A stretch of 39,324 nucleotides of DNA from Ancrocorticia sp. (GTDB taxonomy: Bacteria; Actinomycetota; Actinomycetes; Actinomycetales; Actinomycetaceae): positions 1 through 39,324 of the forward strand of contig JALCLX010000016.1 of NCBI GenBank assembly GCA_022648165.1, given 5' to 3'. The notes beneath the pieces were generated by a model. That model was not told the origin of the DNA. It was given only the letters and a program-made list of their open reading frames with translations, and ran no database searches. Both the position numbers and the translations under genes were made by a program. The stretch's first letter is position 1, and each line of letters begins with the position of its first letter. Below are positions 1-7,600 of this stretch, piece after piece.

Positions 1-337
1 ACAACAAACACACCCACACCTTAGCGGGGCTGTCCCCTAGGCACAGCAAACCCGGCAGACCAATACGCCCCGCCACACTTGCAGCACCCCGGAATACTTT
101 TTCTAGCTGAAGCGGGTAAAACCCCAAGAGCGGATGCCACCTACACCCAGCCCCAACAAGAAAAAGCACGCTCGCTAGGAAAGCACACCTGCGCCGCAAG
201 AGAACTGGCACCACCCCAGCAAAAAAAGACACACCGCGCCAAGCTGCAGCACCCTTGTTCCGCCGAACTTGCGTAACGGAGCACTCGGTATCGCCAGCCG
301 CCCAGAACCATAATCTTCGGCGTGCTGGCACCATTAA
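1..337. other. Intergenic DNA with a dispersed repeat copy, no gene
   Basis: No open frame here has a ribosome binding site or recognisable product; the short frames are low-complexity Pro/Ala/Gln translations typical of GC-rich spacer. The stretch is C-rich on this strand and contains copy A (84-171) of a two-copy repeat whose partner lies near 34165-34250. The region lies 3' of tRNA-Val, which is transcribed leftward into it. No convincing intrinsic terminator for the tRNA is visible. Confidence 0.6.
84..171 (+). repeat. Dispersed ~87-bp intergenic repeat, copy A
   Basis: Begins GCACCCCGGAATACTTTTTC, followed by TAG, and ends AGAAAAAGCACGC, with 52 nt between the two conserved blocks. The reverse complement of 34165-34250 has the same two end blocks, also exactly 52 nt apart, and about half of the core bases match, including ATGCCAC at the same offset. 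The ends carry an inverted repeat, CTTTTTCT (97-104) and AGAAAAAG (159-166). No coding potential. It could be a small-RNA family, a MITE-like relic or a structured intergenic repeat; the function is unknown. Confidence 0.75.
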
Positions 338-414
338 TGGTGGGCCCAAAGGGACTCGAACCCCTGACATCCACGGTGTAAACGTGGCGCTCTAGCCGAC
401 TGAGCTATAGGCCC
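338..414 (-). tRNA. tRNA-Val(UAC)
   Basis: Read on the minus strand, the cloverleaf starts GGGCCTATAGCTCAG with acceptor arm GGGCCTA/TGGGCCC (one G-U pair). The anticodon stem CCACG/CGTGG encloses loop TTTACAC, giving anticodon UAC (valine, codons GUA/GUG). The T arm AGGGG-TTCGAGT-CCCTT is canonical. The discriminator is A at 341 and a CCA end is encoded at 338-340. The mature gene without CCA is 74 nt. Confidence 0.95.
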
Positions 415-417
415 ATG

Positions 418-433
418 ACGCTCGAACGAGCGT
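418..433. promoter_or_regulatory. 16-bp palindrome just upstream of tRNA-Val
   Basis: ACGCTCG-AA-CGAGCGT: perfect 7-bp arms with a 2-bp centre, ending 4 bp before the tRNA 5' end at 414. In the precursor RNA it would form a hairpin directly before the mature 5' end, where RNase P cuts; in DNA it could be an operator. It is unlike the actinobacterial LexA box (CGAACnnnnGTTCG), although CGAAC is present. Confidence 0.35.
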
Positions 434-473
434 TTCAAGGAAGCACTCGCTGCGTCCAGTGTGTCTGCCGCAT

Positions 474-483
474 TCCGTTAGCA
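474..483 (-). promoter_or_regulatory. TGCTAACGGA motif, copy 1
   Basis: Exact 10-mer on the minus strand about 60 nt upstream of the tRNA-Val 5' end, continuing as ATG like the copy at 18736-18745. Confidence 0.4.
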
Positions 484-549
484 CAACCGCCCATTAGAGG
501 GGCTCGCCAACGCAACAACCTGCAAAGCAGACTACAAGAGTGTAGCAGC

Positions 550-591
550 TCTCCCGCGTGAACCGAAAATACAGGCTCGGCGCGCGGGAGA
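550..591. repeat. Nested inverted repeat in spacer
   Basis: Outer arms TCTCCCGCG (550-558) and CGCGGGAGA (583-591) are perfect complements. An inner CCGA/TCGG pair lies inside, leaving a loop of about 10 nt. It lies between tRNA-Val and the DUF3052 gene, downstream of the latter, so it may be a weak terminator without a U-tract or a structured RNA. Confidence 0.35.
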
Positions 592-764
592 TGGCGGTCG
601 ACACAACCCAAACAACTCGGCCCGAGTCAATACGACACCCCGCTCACCATAGCGTCGCTCAATACGACGCCCTGCGAAATCTTACGATCCGGCTCAGCAC
701 CGGAAACGGCACACGATCCGCCCCAGCGCCCGGCACCGCAACCGGGCACCTCACGCAATCAGCT

Positions 765-1163
765 TTAGCGCCGGGGGCCTTGTGCGGTGAGCCGGACTCC
801 GAGCCAGTCTTTACCCACGGCAACGCTCGTGGTGGCGAGCAAACCGGCTGTCTCTGCGGCTTCCTCGATCACATCGGCTGTCACGTGGTTGGGTTTTCGG
901 GGTGCGGGCACCAATACCCATGTCACTGCGGAATCGGAATCAAGGTTCGCCTTCATGTCCAGCAGAAGATCTGCTAGGTCATCGGCGTCCCCGTCGTCAT
1001 CGCGCCACCACGCGATGGCGCCGTCGGCAACGTCAGGGTAGTCTTCATCGACTAGTTCCTGGCCGGTGGCCTCCTCTATGGCTTTCCGTACGACGTCGTC
1101 GACGTCGTCGTCGTAGCCGAATTCCTGGACAACACTTCCTTTTTCGAAACCGAACGATCTCAT
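765..1163 (-). CDS. DUF3052 family protein
   Basis: This 132-residue acidic protein matches the actinobacterial DUF3052 family: an N-terminal G(F)xxGxVVQEFGYDDDVDD segment, then ExxGxELVDEDYxDVxD, a central AIAWWRDDDGD, the WVLVPAPRK strand, and a C-terminal VGKDWLGVRL. Its biochemical role is unknown. The family member Rv2240c is likewise divergent from aceE in mycobacteria, and the same arrangement here supports the assignment. The frame stays open to a TTG at 1199, but family members begin close to the FxxGxVVQE segment, so I take the ATG at 1163 (GGTGGG upstream is a weak SD). A TGCTAACGGA motif lies about 146 nt upstream. Confidence 0.88.
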   Translation of the reverse strand: MRSFGFEKGSVVQEFGYDDDVDDVVRKAIEEATGQELVDEDYPDVADGAIAWWRDDDGDADDLADLLLDMKANLDSDSAVTWVLVPAPRKPNHVTADVIEEAAETAGLLATTSVAVGKDWLGVRLTAQGPRR

Positions 1164-1546
1164 GGGAATAAGCCCACCGCATTCCGCGCAAATTATCAAG
1201 CTAGCACACGGTTAAATCCCAAAATCTGGAACGATCTGGGCATGAAATACGTTACCTATGGCACATGAAGGCAACGCGTATCACATGTAAGGAGAGCCTT
1301 ATCCCTCTTCCGTTAGCACGCGCGGCCGGTAGACTTATGCCAACTGGGACTTTCGTCCACATTGACGTGGTCCAGGTGCGTGCAAGAAATCACTAATGCA
1401 GGAATCCGCTGTAGCGCGAACGGTCACGTGGGCGTTGCGGCGGGCAGTCTGCCGGAGGTTCACAGCACACAAGAACCTACAAACTAGGGAGATTCATTCG
1501 AGCCGGTGAGCGCCACGAGCGCCGAGGGTGAAGCGAAGGAGATTCA
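1164..1546. promoter_or_regulatory. Divergent control region between DUF3052 gene and aceE
   Basis: A 383-bp gene-free region that must hold both divergent promoters. Visible elements are the TGCTAACGGA motif on the minus strand (1309-1318), GGACTTTCGTCC (1348-1359), which forms a GGAC/GTCC inverted repeat, and a TTGACG (1362-1367) that could be a -35 for aceE although no clear -10 follows at 17 bp. The aceE SD AAGGAG ends 5 nt before its GTG. An A/T-richer part at 1235-1300 contains AAGGAG without a usable start codon. Confidence 0.5.
1309..1318 (-). promoter_or_regulatory. TGCTAACGGA motif, copy 2
   Basis: One of four exact copies in the window (others at 474-483, 7950-7959 and 18736-18745), all on the minus strand and all upstream of minus-strand genes. 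This copy is about 146 nt upstream of the DUF3052 start. It resembles an extended -10 (TGnTA) but lacks the final T, so an operator or alternative promoter element is equally possible. Confidence 0.4.
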
Positions 1547-4288
1547 GTGAGTTCACAGATGGGATTGTCGCCCCTAATCAACGGGCAGCTCGGGTTGGTA
1601 CCCGATATCGATCCGGAAGAGACTCAAGAGTGGGTGGATTCACTCGACGACTTGATTGAGCACAGCGGCGGCCCCCGCGCGCGCTACATCCTGATGAGCA
1701 TGGAACGCCATGCCCGGCGCAAGCAGATCTATGTTCCAACGAATCTGGTGACTCCATATGTCAACACGATTCCTGTGGAGGATGAGCCGTTCTATCCTGG
1801 CGATGAGAAATTGGAGCGCACGTTCCGCCGCTGGGTTCGCTGGAATGCCGCGGTGATGGTGACGCGGGCACAGCGCCCGGACATCTCAGTGGGTGGCCAT
1901 ATTTCTTCTTTCGCCGCTCAAGCCACGTTGTACGAAGTGGGATACAACCACTTTTTCCGTGGCAAGAATCATCCTGGTGGTGGCGATCAGGTGTACTTCC
2001 AGGGGCATTCGTCGCCAGGGAATTATGCGCGCGCCTTCTTGGAAGGCCGCCTCACGGAGGACGATCTGAACTCCTTCCGCCAGCAGGCTTCGCGCCGTTC
2101 GGGTGGGCGCGGTCTGCCGTCGTATCCTCATCCGCGCCAGATGCAGGATTTCTGGGAATTCCCCACGGTATCACTGGGATTGGGGCCGGCGGCCGCGATT
2201 TACCAGGCGTGGTACAACAAGTACCTCACTGACCGCGGGATTAAGAACACGGAAGATCAACACGTGTGGGCGTTCATGGGCGATGGCGAAATGGATGAAG
2301 CCGAGTCCCGTGGGTTGCTCCAGCAGGCGTCAAGCCAGAACCTGGACAATTTGACGTTTGTGATCAACTGCAACTTGCAGCGCCTGGACGGGCCCGTGCG
2401 TGGTAACGGCAAGATCATTCAGGAACTCGAGGCGGAGTTCCGGGGTGCGGGCTGGAACGTCATCAAGGTGATTTGGGGACGTGAGTGGGATCAGTTGCTG
2501 GAGGCGGATAAGGACCGCGCGCTGATCAACTTGATGAACACCACGTTGGATGGCGATTACCAGACGTACAAGGCGAACGACGGCGCCTACGTGCGCGATA
2601 ACTTCTTCGGCCGGGATCCGCGTACCAAAGCGATGGTTGCGAATTGGACGGATGAGCAGATTTGGTCACTGAAACGCGGTGGGCACGATTATCGGAAGAT
2701 CTACGCGGCGTACAAGGCCGCGATGGAGCACAAAGGCCAGCCGACTGTGATTTTGGCGCACACCATCAAGGGCTACTTGCTGGGACGGAATTTTGCTGGC
2801 AAGAATTCAACGCATCAGATGAAGAAGTTGAATTCTGCGGATCTGAAGTTGTTGCGCGATACGTTGCATCTGGATATTGACGATTCTCAGCTCGAAGATC
2901 CCTATGAGGCGCCATATTTCAAGCCAGATCCCAAAGACCCGGCGCTCCAATACATTCTGGAGAAGCGCGCGGCACTTGGCGGTTACCTGCCCGAAAGGCG
3001 CGTACACGTGGGAGGCATCACGATGCCTGCTCAGAAGCACTTCGATGGGCTCAAGACGGGTTCCGGCAAGCAGAAGGTCGCTACCACAATGGCGCTAGTG
3101 CGCTTGATCAAGGATCTGGCGAAGGACAAGGAATTCGGATTCCGCGTGGTTCCGATTATTCCGGACGAGGCACGCACCTTTGGCTTGGATGCGATGTTCC
3201 CCACTGCCAAGATCTTCAATACGAACGGCCAGCACTATACGGCGGTGGATCACGATCTCCTGTTGTCCTACAAGGAGTCTACAAAGGGCCAGTTGCTGCA
3301 CACGGGCATTTCGGAGGCGGGTTCGACGGCGGCGTTCCAGGCGGTTGGCACCTCGTACGCTACGCATGATACTCCGATGGTGCCGTTCTACATCTTCTAT
3401 TCGATGTTCGGCTTCCAGCGCACGGGTGATCAGTTCTGGGCAGCTGCCGATCAAATGGCGCGCGGTTTCATCATCGGTGCGACGGCGGGCCGCACAACGT
3501 TGACTGGTGAGGGCCTGCAGCACTTGGATGGGCAGTCCCCTGTGCTTGCCTCCACTAATCCCGCAACGGTCGTCTACGATCCGGCATATGCGTACGAGAT
3601 CGCCTACATCATCAAGGATGGACTGGTCCGGATGTATGGCGACGGCTCGGACGGGCGCGATCAAAATGTTATGTACTACCTGACCGTGTACAACGAGCCT
3701 ATCCATCAGCCAGCTGAACCGGAGAATGTTGACGTGGACGGCATCCTGCGCGGCATCTATCAGTTGGACACTCCAGAAGGGGATGGCTTGCACGTACAGC
3801 TGCTCGCATCTGGCGTTGGAGTTCCGTGGGCGCGCGAGGCACGCCGCATGCTGGCAGAAGATTGGGGTATTCACGCCGGAGTGTGGTCTGTTACCTCATG
3901 GTATGAGCTGCGGCGCGAGGCGTTGAAGGTGGAAGAGCACAACTTCCTCCATCCGGAGGAAGAACGCCAGATCCCCTATCTCACTCGTGTTCTGCGCAAC
4001 GCGCAGGGGCCATTCATCGCCACGTCCGATTTTGAGCACCAGGTACAGGATTCGATCCGCCAATGGGTTCCGGGAGATTACTACACGCTTGGCGCAGACG
4101 GCTTTGGCTTCTCTGACACTCGGCCGGCGGCGCGCCGCGCTTTCAAGATTGACGCTGCGTCTATGGTGGTGCGTGCCCTCCAGGCGCTCGCCGATGAAGG
4201 CAAAGTGGATCGGGCACTCGTGGGCCAGGCCATTCAGAAATACGATCTGTTCAATGTGAACGCGGCTGAACCGGTCCGCGATCTCTGA
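1547..4288 (+). CDS. aceE: Pyruvate dehydrogenase E1 component (homodimeric, AceE)
   Basis: A thiamine-diphosphate-dependent E1 that decarboxylates pyruvate and passes the acetyl group to a lipoyl E2, feeding acetyl-CoA into central metabolism in the cytoplasm. At 913 residues it has the length of single-chain AceE, not of the split alpha/beta E1. The ThDP/Mg motif [12 protein letters not shown] lies near residues 245-256 and [16 protein letters not shown] near 274. The pyrimidine-domain segment [14 protein letters not shown] and the [11 protein letters not shown] loop are present. The start is GTG, with AAGGAG 5 nt before it; an ATG four codons on has no better SD. No E2 or E3 gene is adjacent, as is usual in actinobacteria, where E1 works in a mixed PDH/ODH complex. 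A strong terminator follows at 4297. Confidence 0.97.
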   Translation: MSSQMGLSPLINGQLGLVPDIDPEETQEWVDSLDDLIEHSGGPRARYILMSMERHARRKQIYVPTNLVTPYVNTIPVEDEPFYPGDEKLERTFRRWVRWNAAVMVTRAQRPDISVGGHISSFAAQATLYEVGYNHFFRGKNHPGGGDQVYFQGHSSPGNYARAFLEGRLTEDDLNSFRQQASRRSGGRGLPSYPHPRQMQDFWEFPTVSLGLGPAAAIYQAWYNKYLTDRGIKNTEDQHVWAFMGDGEMDEAESRGLLQQASSQNLDNLTFVINCNLQRLDGPVRGNGKIIQELEAEFRGAGWNVIKVIWGREWDQLLEADKDRALINLMNTTLDGDYQTYKANDGAYVRDNFFGRDPRTKAMVANWTDEQIWSLKRGGHDYRKIYAAYKAAMEHKGQPTVILAHTIKGYLLGRNFAGKNSTHQMKKLNSADLKLLRDTLHLDIDDSQLEDPYEAPYFKPDPKDPALQYILEKRAALGGYLPERRVHVGGITMPAQKHFDGLKTGSGKQKVATTMALVRLIKDLAKDKEFGFRVVPIIPDEARTFGLDAMFPTAKIFNTNGQHYTAVDHDLLLSYKESTKGQLLHTGISEAGSTAAFQAVGTSYATHDTPMVPFYIFYSMFGFQRTGDQFWAAADQMARGFIIGATAGRTTLTGEGLQHLDGQSPVLASTNPATVVYDPAYAYEIAYIIKDGLVRMYGDGSDGRDQNVMYYLTVYNEPIHQPAEPENVDVDGILRGIYQLDTPEGDGLHVQLLASGVGVPWAREARRMLAEDWGIHAGVWSVTSWYELRREALKVEEHNFLHPEEERQIPYLTRVLRNAQGPFIATSDFEHQVQDSIRQWVPGDYYTLGADGFGFSDTRPAARRAFKIDAASMVVRALQALADEGKVDRALVGQAIQKYDLFNVNAAEPVRDL

Positions 4289-4296
4289 GCGTGCCG

Positions 4297-4330
4297 GTGG
4301 GCCGGGCCGCACATACGCGGCCCGGCCCAC
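4297..4330 (+). terminator. Terminator hairpin after aceE
   Basis: Perfect 14-bp stem GTGGGCCGGGCCGC / GCGGCCCGGCCCAC with 6-nt loop ACATAC, beginning 9 nt after the aceE stop. There is only a weak T-rich tail (TCCCGTTTAG), as is common for GC-rich actinobacterial terminators. Confidence 0.8.
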
Positions 4331-4390
4331 TCCCGTTTAGACAGCTTTAGCTATCTCAGCCGGTGATGCACTTTACGGCGCCTTCGCGAC

Positions 4391-5068
4391 TCACGGCACC
4401 TTCTGGTCCATAATGATCTCTTCGAGCTGCTCCACACTATCTGCGGTTTTCCACGCCTGTGCCCACTCGCGCGGGTTTCCTTCGCCCCATGTAACCAGCA
4501 CCGCGGGAATCCCGTACGCTCCGGCGCCCTCCGTGTCATAGAAACGGTCTCCCACCATCAGCGCGTGGGCTGCAGATACCCCCGCTTCTCTGAGCACAGT
4601 GAGAGCCTCACCTACGCGTTCTGCTTTCGTTCCGTCCTCATGGCCTTCGGGCGAACCACACACGGCCAGGAATAGCGAGCTCACGCCCAAGTGGTCCAGC
4701 AGTACGGTTGCCATGTCCGTGCGTTTCGACGTCGCCACAACCATCGGGACGCCCGCAGCGTTCAATCGCCGCAGTAAGGCCTCCATCCCAGGAAAGAACG
4801 GCGTGTCGTACATGCGCTGCACATAGAACTCACGGTACGTCCGCACGTACAGGTTCACGTCATCCGCTCCCATCTCTACGAACGAGTTAGGCAGCGGTGG
4901 GCCAACATACTTCCGATAAAAGCTGGGTGCCTTGTCCCACCCGGAGAGCTTCTTCATGGTCAATGCAAAGCATTCTGTGATGATAGGAGCCGAATCGGTG
5001 ATCGTTCCGTCCAAGTCGAACAGCACGGGGTGGCGAACGTAGGGGCGATGGCAAGCGTTATCAGTCAC
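4391..5068 (-). CDS. HAD-superfamily hydrolase, phosphoglycolate-phosphatase-like
   Basis: A 225-residue HAD subfamily I phosphatase. Motif I is DLDGT (D18, D20, T22, nucleophile D18), followed by a helical cap. Motif II is ATSKRTD with the Thr/Ser near residue 113, and motif III/IV is GDRFYDTEGA with a preceding Lys region. The fold and cap size fit phosphoglycolate phosphatase (Gph)-like enzymes that dephosphorylate small sugar phosphates; the substrate cannot be read from sequence. The only usable start is GTG at 5068, 17 residues before the DxD, without a clear SD. It is convergent with aceE and follows the hairpin at 5086-5123, so it is probably transcribed separately from the YciO-like gene. 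Confidence 0.85.
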   Translation of the reverse strand: MTDNACHRPYVRHPVLFDLDGTITDSAPIITECFALTMKKLSGWDKAPSFYRKYVGPPLPNSFVEMGADDVNLYVRTYREFYVQRMYDTPFFPGMEALLRRLNAAGVPMVVATSKRTDMATVLLDHLGVSSLFLAVCGSPEGHEDGTKAERVGEALTVLREAGVSAAHALMVGDRFYDTEGAGAYGIPAVLVTWGEGNPREWAQAWKTADSVEQLEEIIMDQKVP

Positions 5069-5085
5069 GGTGTATCACATTCCAT

Positions 5086-5123
5086 TGCGGCGTGGCGCGC
5101 AGAGGCTGCGCCACCACGCCGCA
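5086..5123 (-). terminator. Terminator-like hairpin between YciO-like and HAD genes
   Basis: Arms TGCGGCGTGG (5086-5095) and CCACGCCGCA (5114-5123) are perfectly complementary, and a further CGC/GCG pairing is possible inside with a 3-nt bulge. It lies 39 nt past the stop of the upstream minus-strand gene. There is no U-tract. Confidence 0.6.
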
Positions 5124-5162
5124 TCAGTGCGCGCGAAAAGCCGCACGCGAATCGTCAGAGTA

Positions 5163-5780
5163 TCAGAGTTCGATGCCGGTCACGTCACCGGCACCCACAC
5201 GCGATATCTTACGCTTGACCAGGTTCAATACGGTTGTGGGGCCCGCCTCACCGCACGGGCCTTCAACGACCACATCCAGCACGTTCCCCAACGTGTCATT
5301 GACTTCCCAACCGTCTGTCATCGGATCCTCGTGCCCCGGAAGAATAAGGGATGAAACGAGTATCGGTTCGCCCAGCTCAGCTACAAGCGCTTCAGAGATT
5401 TTATGATCCGGGATGCGAACGCCTACTGTGTGTTTTTTCGGATTGAGCGTCATCCGCGGCACTTCTTTTGTGGCCTTCAAAATGAATGTGTAAGGGCCGG
5501 GTGTGAGCGATTTGATCAACCGGAAATCGGCATTATCAACAATCACAAACTGCCCTAGCTGCGCGAAATCGTGGCACATCATCGTGAAGTGGTGTTTATC
5601 CCCCACATGGCGAATGGCCCGGATCCTTTCCAAGCCCTCCTTATTGCCTAGCGAGCAGCCGATCGCATAACCGGAATCGGTGGGGAACGCTATCACTTCC
5701 CCTGCTCTTACATGGTCGACAACCTTTTCCACTAGCCGCGGTTGCGGATCAACTGGATGAATGTCCACGTAACGTGCCAT
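5163..5780 (-). CDS. YciO-type Sua5/YrdC/YciO family protein
   Basis: This 205-residue single-domain protein has the RNA-binding YrdC fold: PTDSGYAIGC near residues 32-41, then RIRAIRHVGDKHHFTMMC, FRLIKSLTPGPYTFILKATKEVPR, VGVRIPDH, and GPTTVLNL near the C-terminus. These wordings are much closer to E. coli YciO than to TsaC/Sua5, the threonylcarbamoyl-AMP synthase, so I call it YciO-like. YciO is not established as the main t6A enzyme; a role in nucleotide or RNA binding is inferred from the fold. ATG at 5780 is chosen because AAGGAGG stands 7 nt upstream; the frame's open extension to 5861 would overlap the DUF3145 gene. Confidence 0.88.
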   Translation of the reverse strand: MARYVDIHPVDPQPRLVEKVVDHVRAGEVIAFPTDSGYAIGCSLGNKEGLERIRAIRHVGDKHHFTMMCHDFAQLGQFVIVDNADFRLIKSLTPGPYTFILKATKEVPRMTLNPKKHTVGVRIPDHKISEALVAELGEPILVSSLILPGHEDPMTDGWEVNDTLGNVLDVVVEGPCGEAGPTTVLNLVKRKISRVGAGDVTGIEL

Positions 5781-5839
5781 GAGTGCCCTCCTTGCCACTG
5801 GGTTACTGACGTTGCGGCTCGCTCGCCGCCGCCTTCCTT

Positions 5840-6346
5840 CTACCCTACCCGGTGCAGCCACCGTACGGGGGCACCTGCACCTGCATAACGGAAGGGCTCA
5901 AGTTCGTCGTCCCACGCCTGCCCAAGTGCCAGGTCTAGCAGACGTTGTAATTCCTTGGCATTACCGCCTGCTTGTTCGATGGCGGCGCGAATCCGGTTTT
6001 CGTGAACGACGACGTTGCCGGTCAAGTCCGTTTGCGCGTAGAAAATACCCAGGCCGGGTGTGCACGACCACCGCCCACCTTCACTCACAGGCGTGGGATC
6101 CTCGGTGATTTCAAATCGAAGGTGCTCCCAGCCCCCCATCGCCGAGGCGAGTACGGCACCCATGCCCACTTCTCCAGTCCACGAGGTCTCGGCTCGATAC
6201 ATGGACGGCAAAGCGGGTTGCCGCGTCCACTCAAACTGCACTTCATATCCGAGCACGGAAGATACCGCCCATTCGACATGTGGCCGAACAGCCGGTGGCA
6301 CTGAGTGAATAAATATGACACCACGTGTGGCGTATTTACTGTTCAT
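5840..6346 (-). CDS. DUF3145 family protein
   Basis: 168 residues matching the actinobacterial DUF3145 family: RGVIFIHSVPPAVRPHVEWAV at the N-terminus, a WTRQPA segment, then SWTGxVGxGAxLASAMGGWEHLRFEITEDPTP, RWSxTPxLGIFYAQTD, and a helical C-terminus ending in EPFRYAGAGAPVRWLHRVG. The function is unknown; the protein is soluble, with no signal peptide. The ATG at 6346 has CAGGAGG 5 nt upstream. It lies between def and the YciO-like gene on the same strand with short gaps (65 and 59 bp), so the three may be co-transcribed. Confidence 0.9.
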   Translation of the reverse strand: MNSKYATRGVIFIHSVPPAVRPHVEWAVSSVLGYEVQFEWTRQPALPSMYRAETSWTGEVGMGAVLASAMGGWEHLRFEITEDPTPVSEGGRWSCTPGLGIFYAQTDLTGNVVVHENRIRAAIEQAGGNAKELQRLLDLALGQAWDDELEPFRYAGAGAPVRWLHRVG

Positions 6347-6411
6347 TGCGTCCTCCTGCAGATGGGTGGCTTTCCCCTTGCTACCCTCGCGAGGACTACA
6401 GCTCTACTTTG

Positions 6412-6897
6412 TCACAAATCCCGAATAGCTCGCAACGCTTTCTTCCGCGTGGCGCGGTCCAACCGGTCGATATACAGGTGACCATCCAGGTGATCCGTTT
6501 CATGCTGAATACACCGCGCCATGATGCCGTCACCCTCTACGATTTTCTTCTTGCCATCGAGGTCAATCCCCTCGGCCCGTGCGTAATTCGATCGTTTCGT
6601 CGGGAACCACAGATCTGGCACTGACAAGCAGCCTTCTTCGCCGTCTTGAAAGTGCTCTTCATCAAGTGCAACCACGCGTGGATTCAGGATATAGTCCACT
6701 TCGCCGTCGATATTCCACGAAAACGCGCGCAACGAAACGCCAATCTGGTTTGCGGCCAAGCCCGCACGGCCCTCGTCGTCCACATTCTCCAACAGGTCTT
6801 CCACCAATGAACGCACGCCGGGAGTGATCTCTGTAATCGGCGCACAAGGGGTACGTAGCACAGGGTCACCGACAATCCGGATTTCACGAAACGCCAT
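6412..6897 (-). CDS. def: Peptide deformylase
   Basis: Removes the formyl group from the N-terminal formyl-Met of new proteins at the ribosome exit. All three motifs are present in the 161-residue protein: motif 1 [11 protein letters not shown] (43-53), motif 2 EEGCLS (87-92, metal-ligand C90), and motif 3 [10 protein letters not shown] (131-140, metal ligands H132 and H136, catalytic E133). Motif 3 has Thr where most family members have Ile/Val/Phe. ATG at 6897 is chosen because GAGAGGAG lies 6 nt upstream and [15 protein letters not shown] is the usual beginning; the frame extends six codons further without support. The leader contains two competing hairpins just after tRNA-Asn. Confidence 0.97.
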   Translation of the reverse strand: MAFREIRIVGDPVLRTPCAPITEITPGVRSLVEDLLENVDDEGRAGLAANQIGVSLRAFSWNIDGEVDYILNPRVVALDEEHFQDGEEGCLSVPDLWFPTKRSNYARAEGIDLDGKKKIVEGDGIMARCIQHETDHLDGHLYIDRLDRATRKKALRAIRDL

Positions 6898-6925
6898 ATT
6901 TGCTCCTCTCGGCACATGTAATATG

Positions 6926-6957
6926 CGAAAGGTCAGGAACCTTTCGGCCCTGACCTT
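6926..6957 (-). promoter_or_regulatory. Two mutually exclusive hairpins between tRNA-Asn and def
   Basis: Hairpin 1: CGAAAGGT (6926-6933) with ACCTTTCG (6939-6946), 8 bp and 5-nt loop. Hairpin 2: AAGGTCAGG (6929-6937) with CCTGACCTT (6949-6957), 9 bp and 11-nt loop. They share 6929-6937 and so cannot form together. The position suits a tRNA terminator, and the alternative fold resembles an attenuator in the def leader. Confidence 0.6.
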
Positions 6958-6964
6958 ACTTCTG

Positions 6965-7036
6965 CTCCCGCGGTTGGACTCGAACCAACAACCGTTCGAT
7001 TAACAGTCGAGTGCTCTGCCATTGAGCTACGCGGGA
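6965..7036 (-). tRNA. tRNA-Asn(GUU)
   Basis: Minus strand: acceptor TCCCGCG/CGCGGGA, D arm GCTC-AATGGCA-GAGC, anticodon stem-loop with TCGA CTGTTAA TCGA giving anticodon GUU, and T arm with TTCGAGT. The discriminator is G, as in bacterial tRNA-Asn. CCA is not encoded (CAG follows), unlike the tRNA-Val in this window. Length 72 nt. Confidence 0.95.
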
Positions 7037-7050
7037 TCGCAACGGGTAAT

Positions 7051-7080
7051 ACTCTAAATCAGATCGCCTCGCCTGCGCAA
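7051..7080 (-). promoter_or_regulatory. Predicted promoter of tRNA-Asn
   Basis: Minus-strand TTGCGC (7075-7080), an 18-bp spacer, then TAGAGT (7051-7056), a good TANNNT -10. Transcription would start about 8 nt before the mature tRNA 5' end at 7036. The -35 overlaps the last 0-1 bp before the stop codon of the upstream gene. Confidence 0.55.
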
Positions 7081-7081
7081 A

Positions 7082-7600
7082 TCACGCATCTGGCGCCAGG
7101 CCCGTGACATCCCGCAACGACGCTTCCAGCTGGGCAACAACCACGTCATCTGCCGCGGAAGTATCGCCGTCTACGATTACTTCCGTGAACAGCACCTCAT
7201 CGGGGCCGCGGCGGACCATGCCATGCGCGATTGCCCCTGAAGGCAGATTCGCCTGTTGTTGGAACACGATAGAGTACTCCACTCGCTCGCGCACGATGAG
7301 CGCCAGCGAATAACCAGCTTTCCCCTGCAAGGTCATGACCAATGGGGCACGCCGATTGTCCACAAAGCGCAGCGTAAGGCGATGCGCGTCGCCATCCCAT
7401 CCCGCGCCTTCGAATTCGGACCACACGACTGATACAACCGACGGGCCTTCCCCGGGCGCGTCCGGAACGATGACCAGCCGATCCGGATATGCTGCAGCGA
7501 TCGCGCCCTGGTTCGGATAGTCCTGATCCGAAATGCGCGCAAAACCGAGTAACTTGCCTTCGTATGCGCGCAATTGTGCTGGTATCGGCCGGCGTATCAT
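7082..7600 (-). CDS. Uncharacterised actinobacterial protein
   Basis: 172 residues, soluble, no signal peptide. I cannot assign a named domain. The pattern is a mainly beta-strand N-terminal half (KLLGFARI, DRLVIVPDA, VVSVVWSEFEGAGWDGDAHRLTLRF), then LALIVRERVEYSIVFQQ and an acidic C-terminal helix. It resembles, from memory, a family of actinobacterial hypotheticals often encoded next to a tRNA-Asn, which carry a W-x-E-x-x-x-A-x-W core and an RERVxxSIV segment; that link is inference. Its ATG immediately follows the stop of the upstream membrane protein (TAGATG), with AGAGGGAG as SD inside that gene, so the two are translationally linked. Confidence 0.75.
   Translation of the reverse strand: MIRRPIPAQLRAYEGKLLGFARISDQDYPNQGAIAAAYPDRLVIVPDAPGEGPSVVSVVWSEFEGAGWDGDAHRLTLRFVDNRRAPLVMTLQGKAGYSLALIVRERVEYSIVFQQQANLPSGAIAHGMVRRGPDEVLFTEVIVDGDTSAADDVVVAQLEASLRDVTGLAPDA

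Larger units (their letters stand above)
415..764. other. Spacer between tRNA-Val and the DUF3052 gene
   Basis: No supported gene. A plus-strand frame from 558 is only the antisense shadow of the DUF3052 gene plus spacer. The stretch holds a 16-bp palindrome (418-433) next to the tRNA 5' end, one copy of the TGCTAACGGA motif (minus strand, 474-483), and a nested inverted repeat (550-591). It also holds a 13-nt direct repeat, caatacgacRccc, at about 628 and 660, and a small GCCCGG/CCGGGC hairpin near 730-749 that could end the DUF3052 transcript. Confidence 0.5.

Noticed and set aside
558-977. 139-residue plus-strand open frame over the tRNA-Val/DUF3052 spacer
   Set aside because: It runs antisense through the well-supported DUF3052 gene, has no SD, and its composition is that of a GC-rich shadow frame.
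3095-3874. 259-residue minus-strand open frame inside aceE
   Set aside because: Antisense shadow with Arg-rich composition; aceE motifs lie on the other strand throughout.
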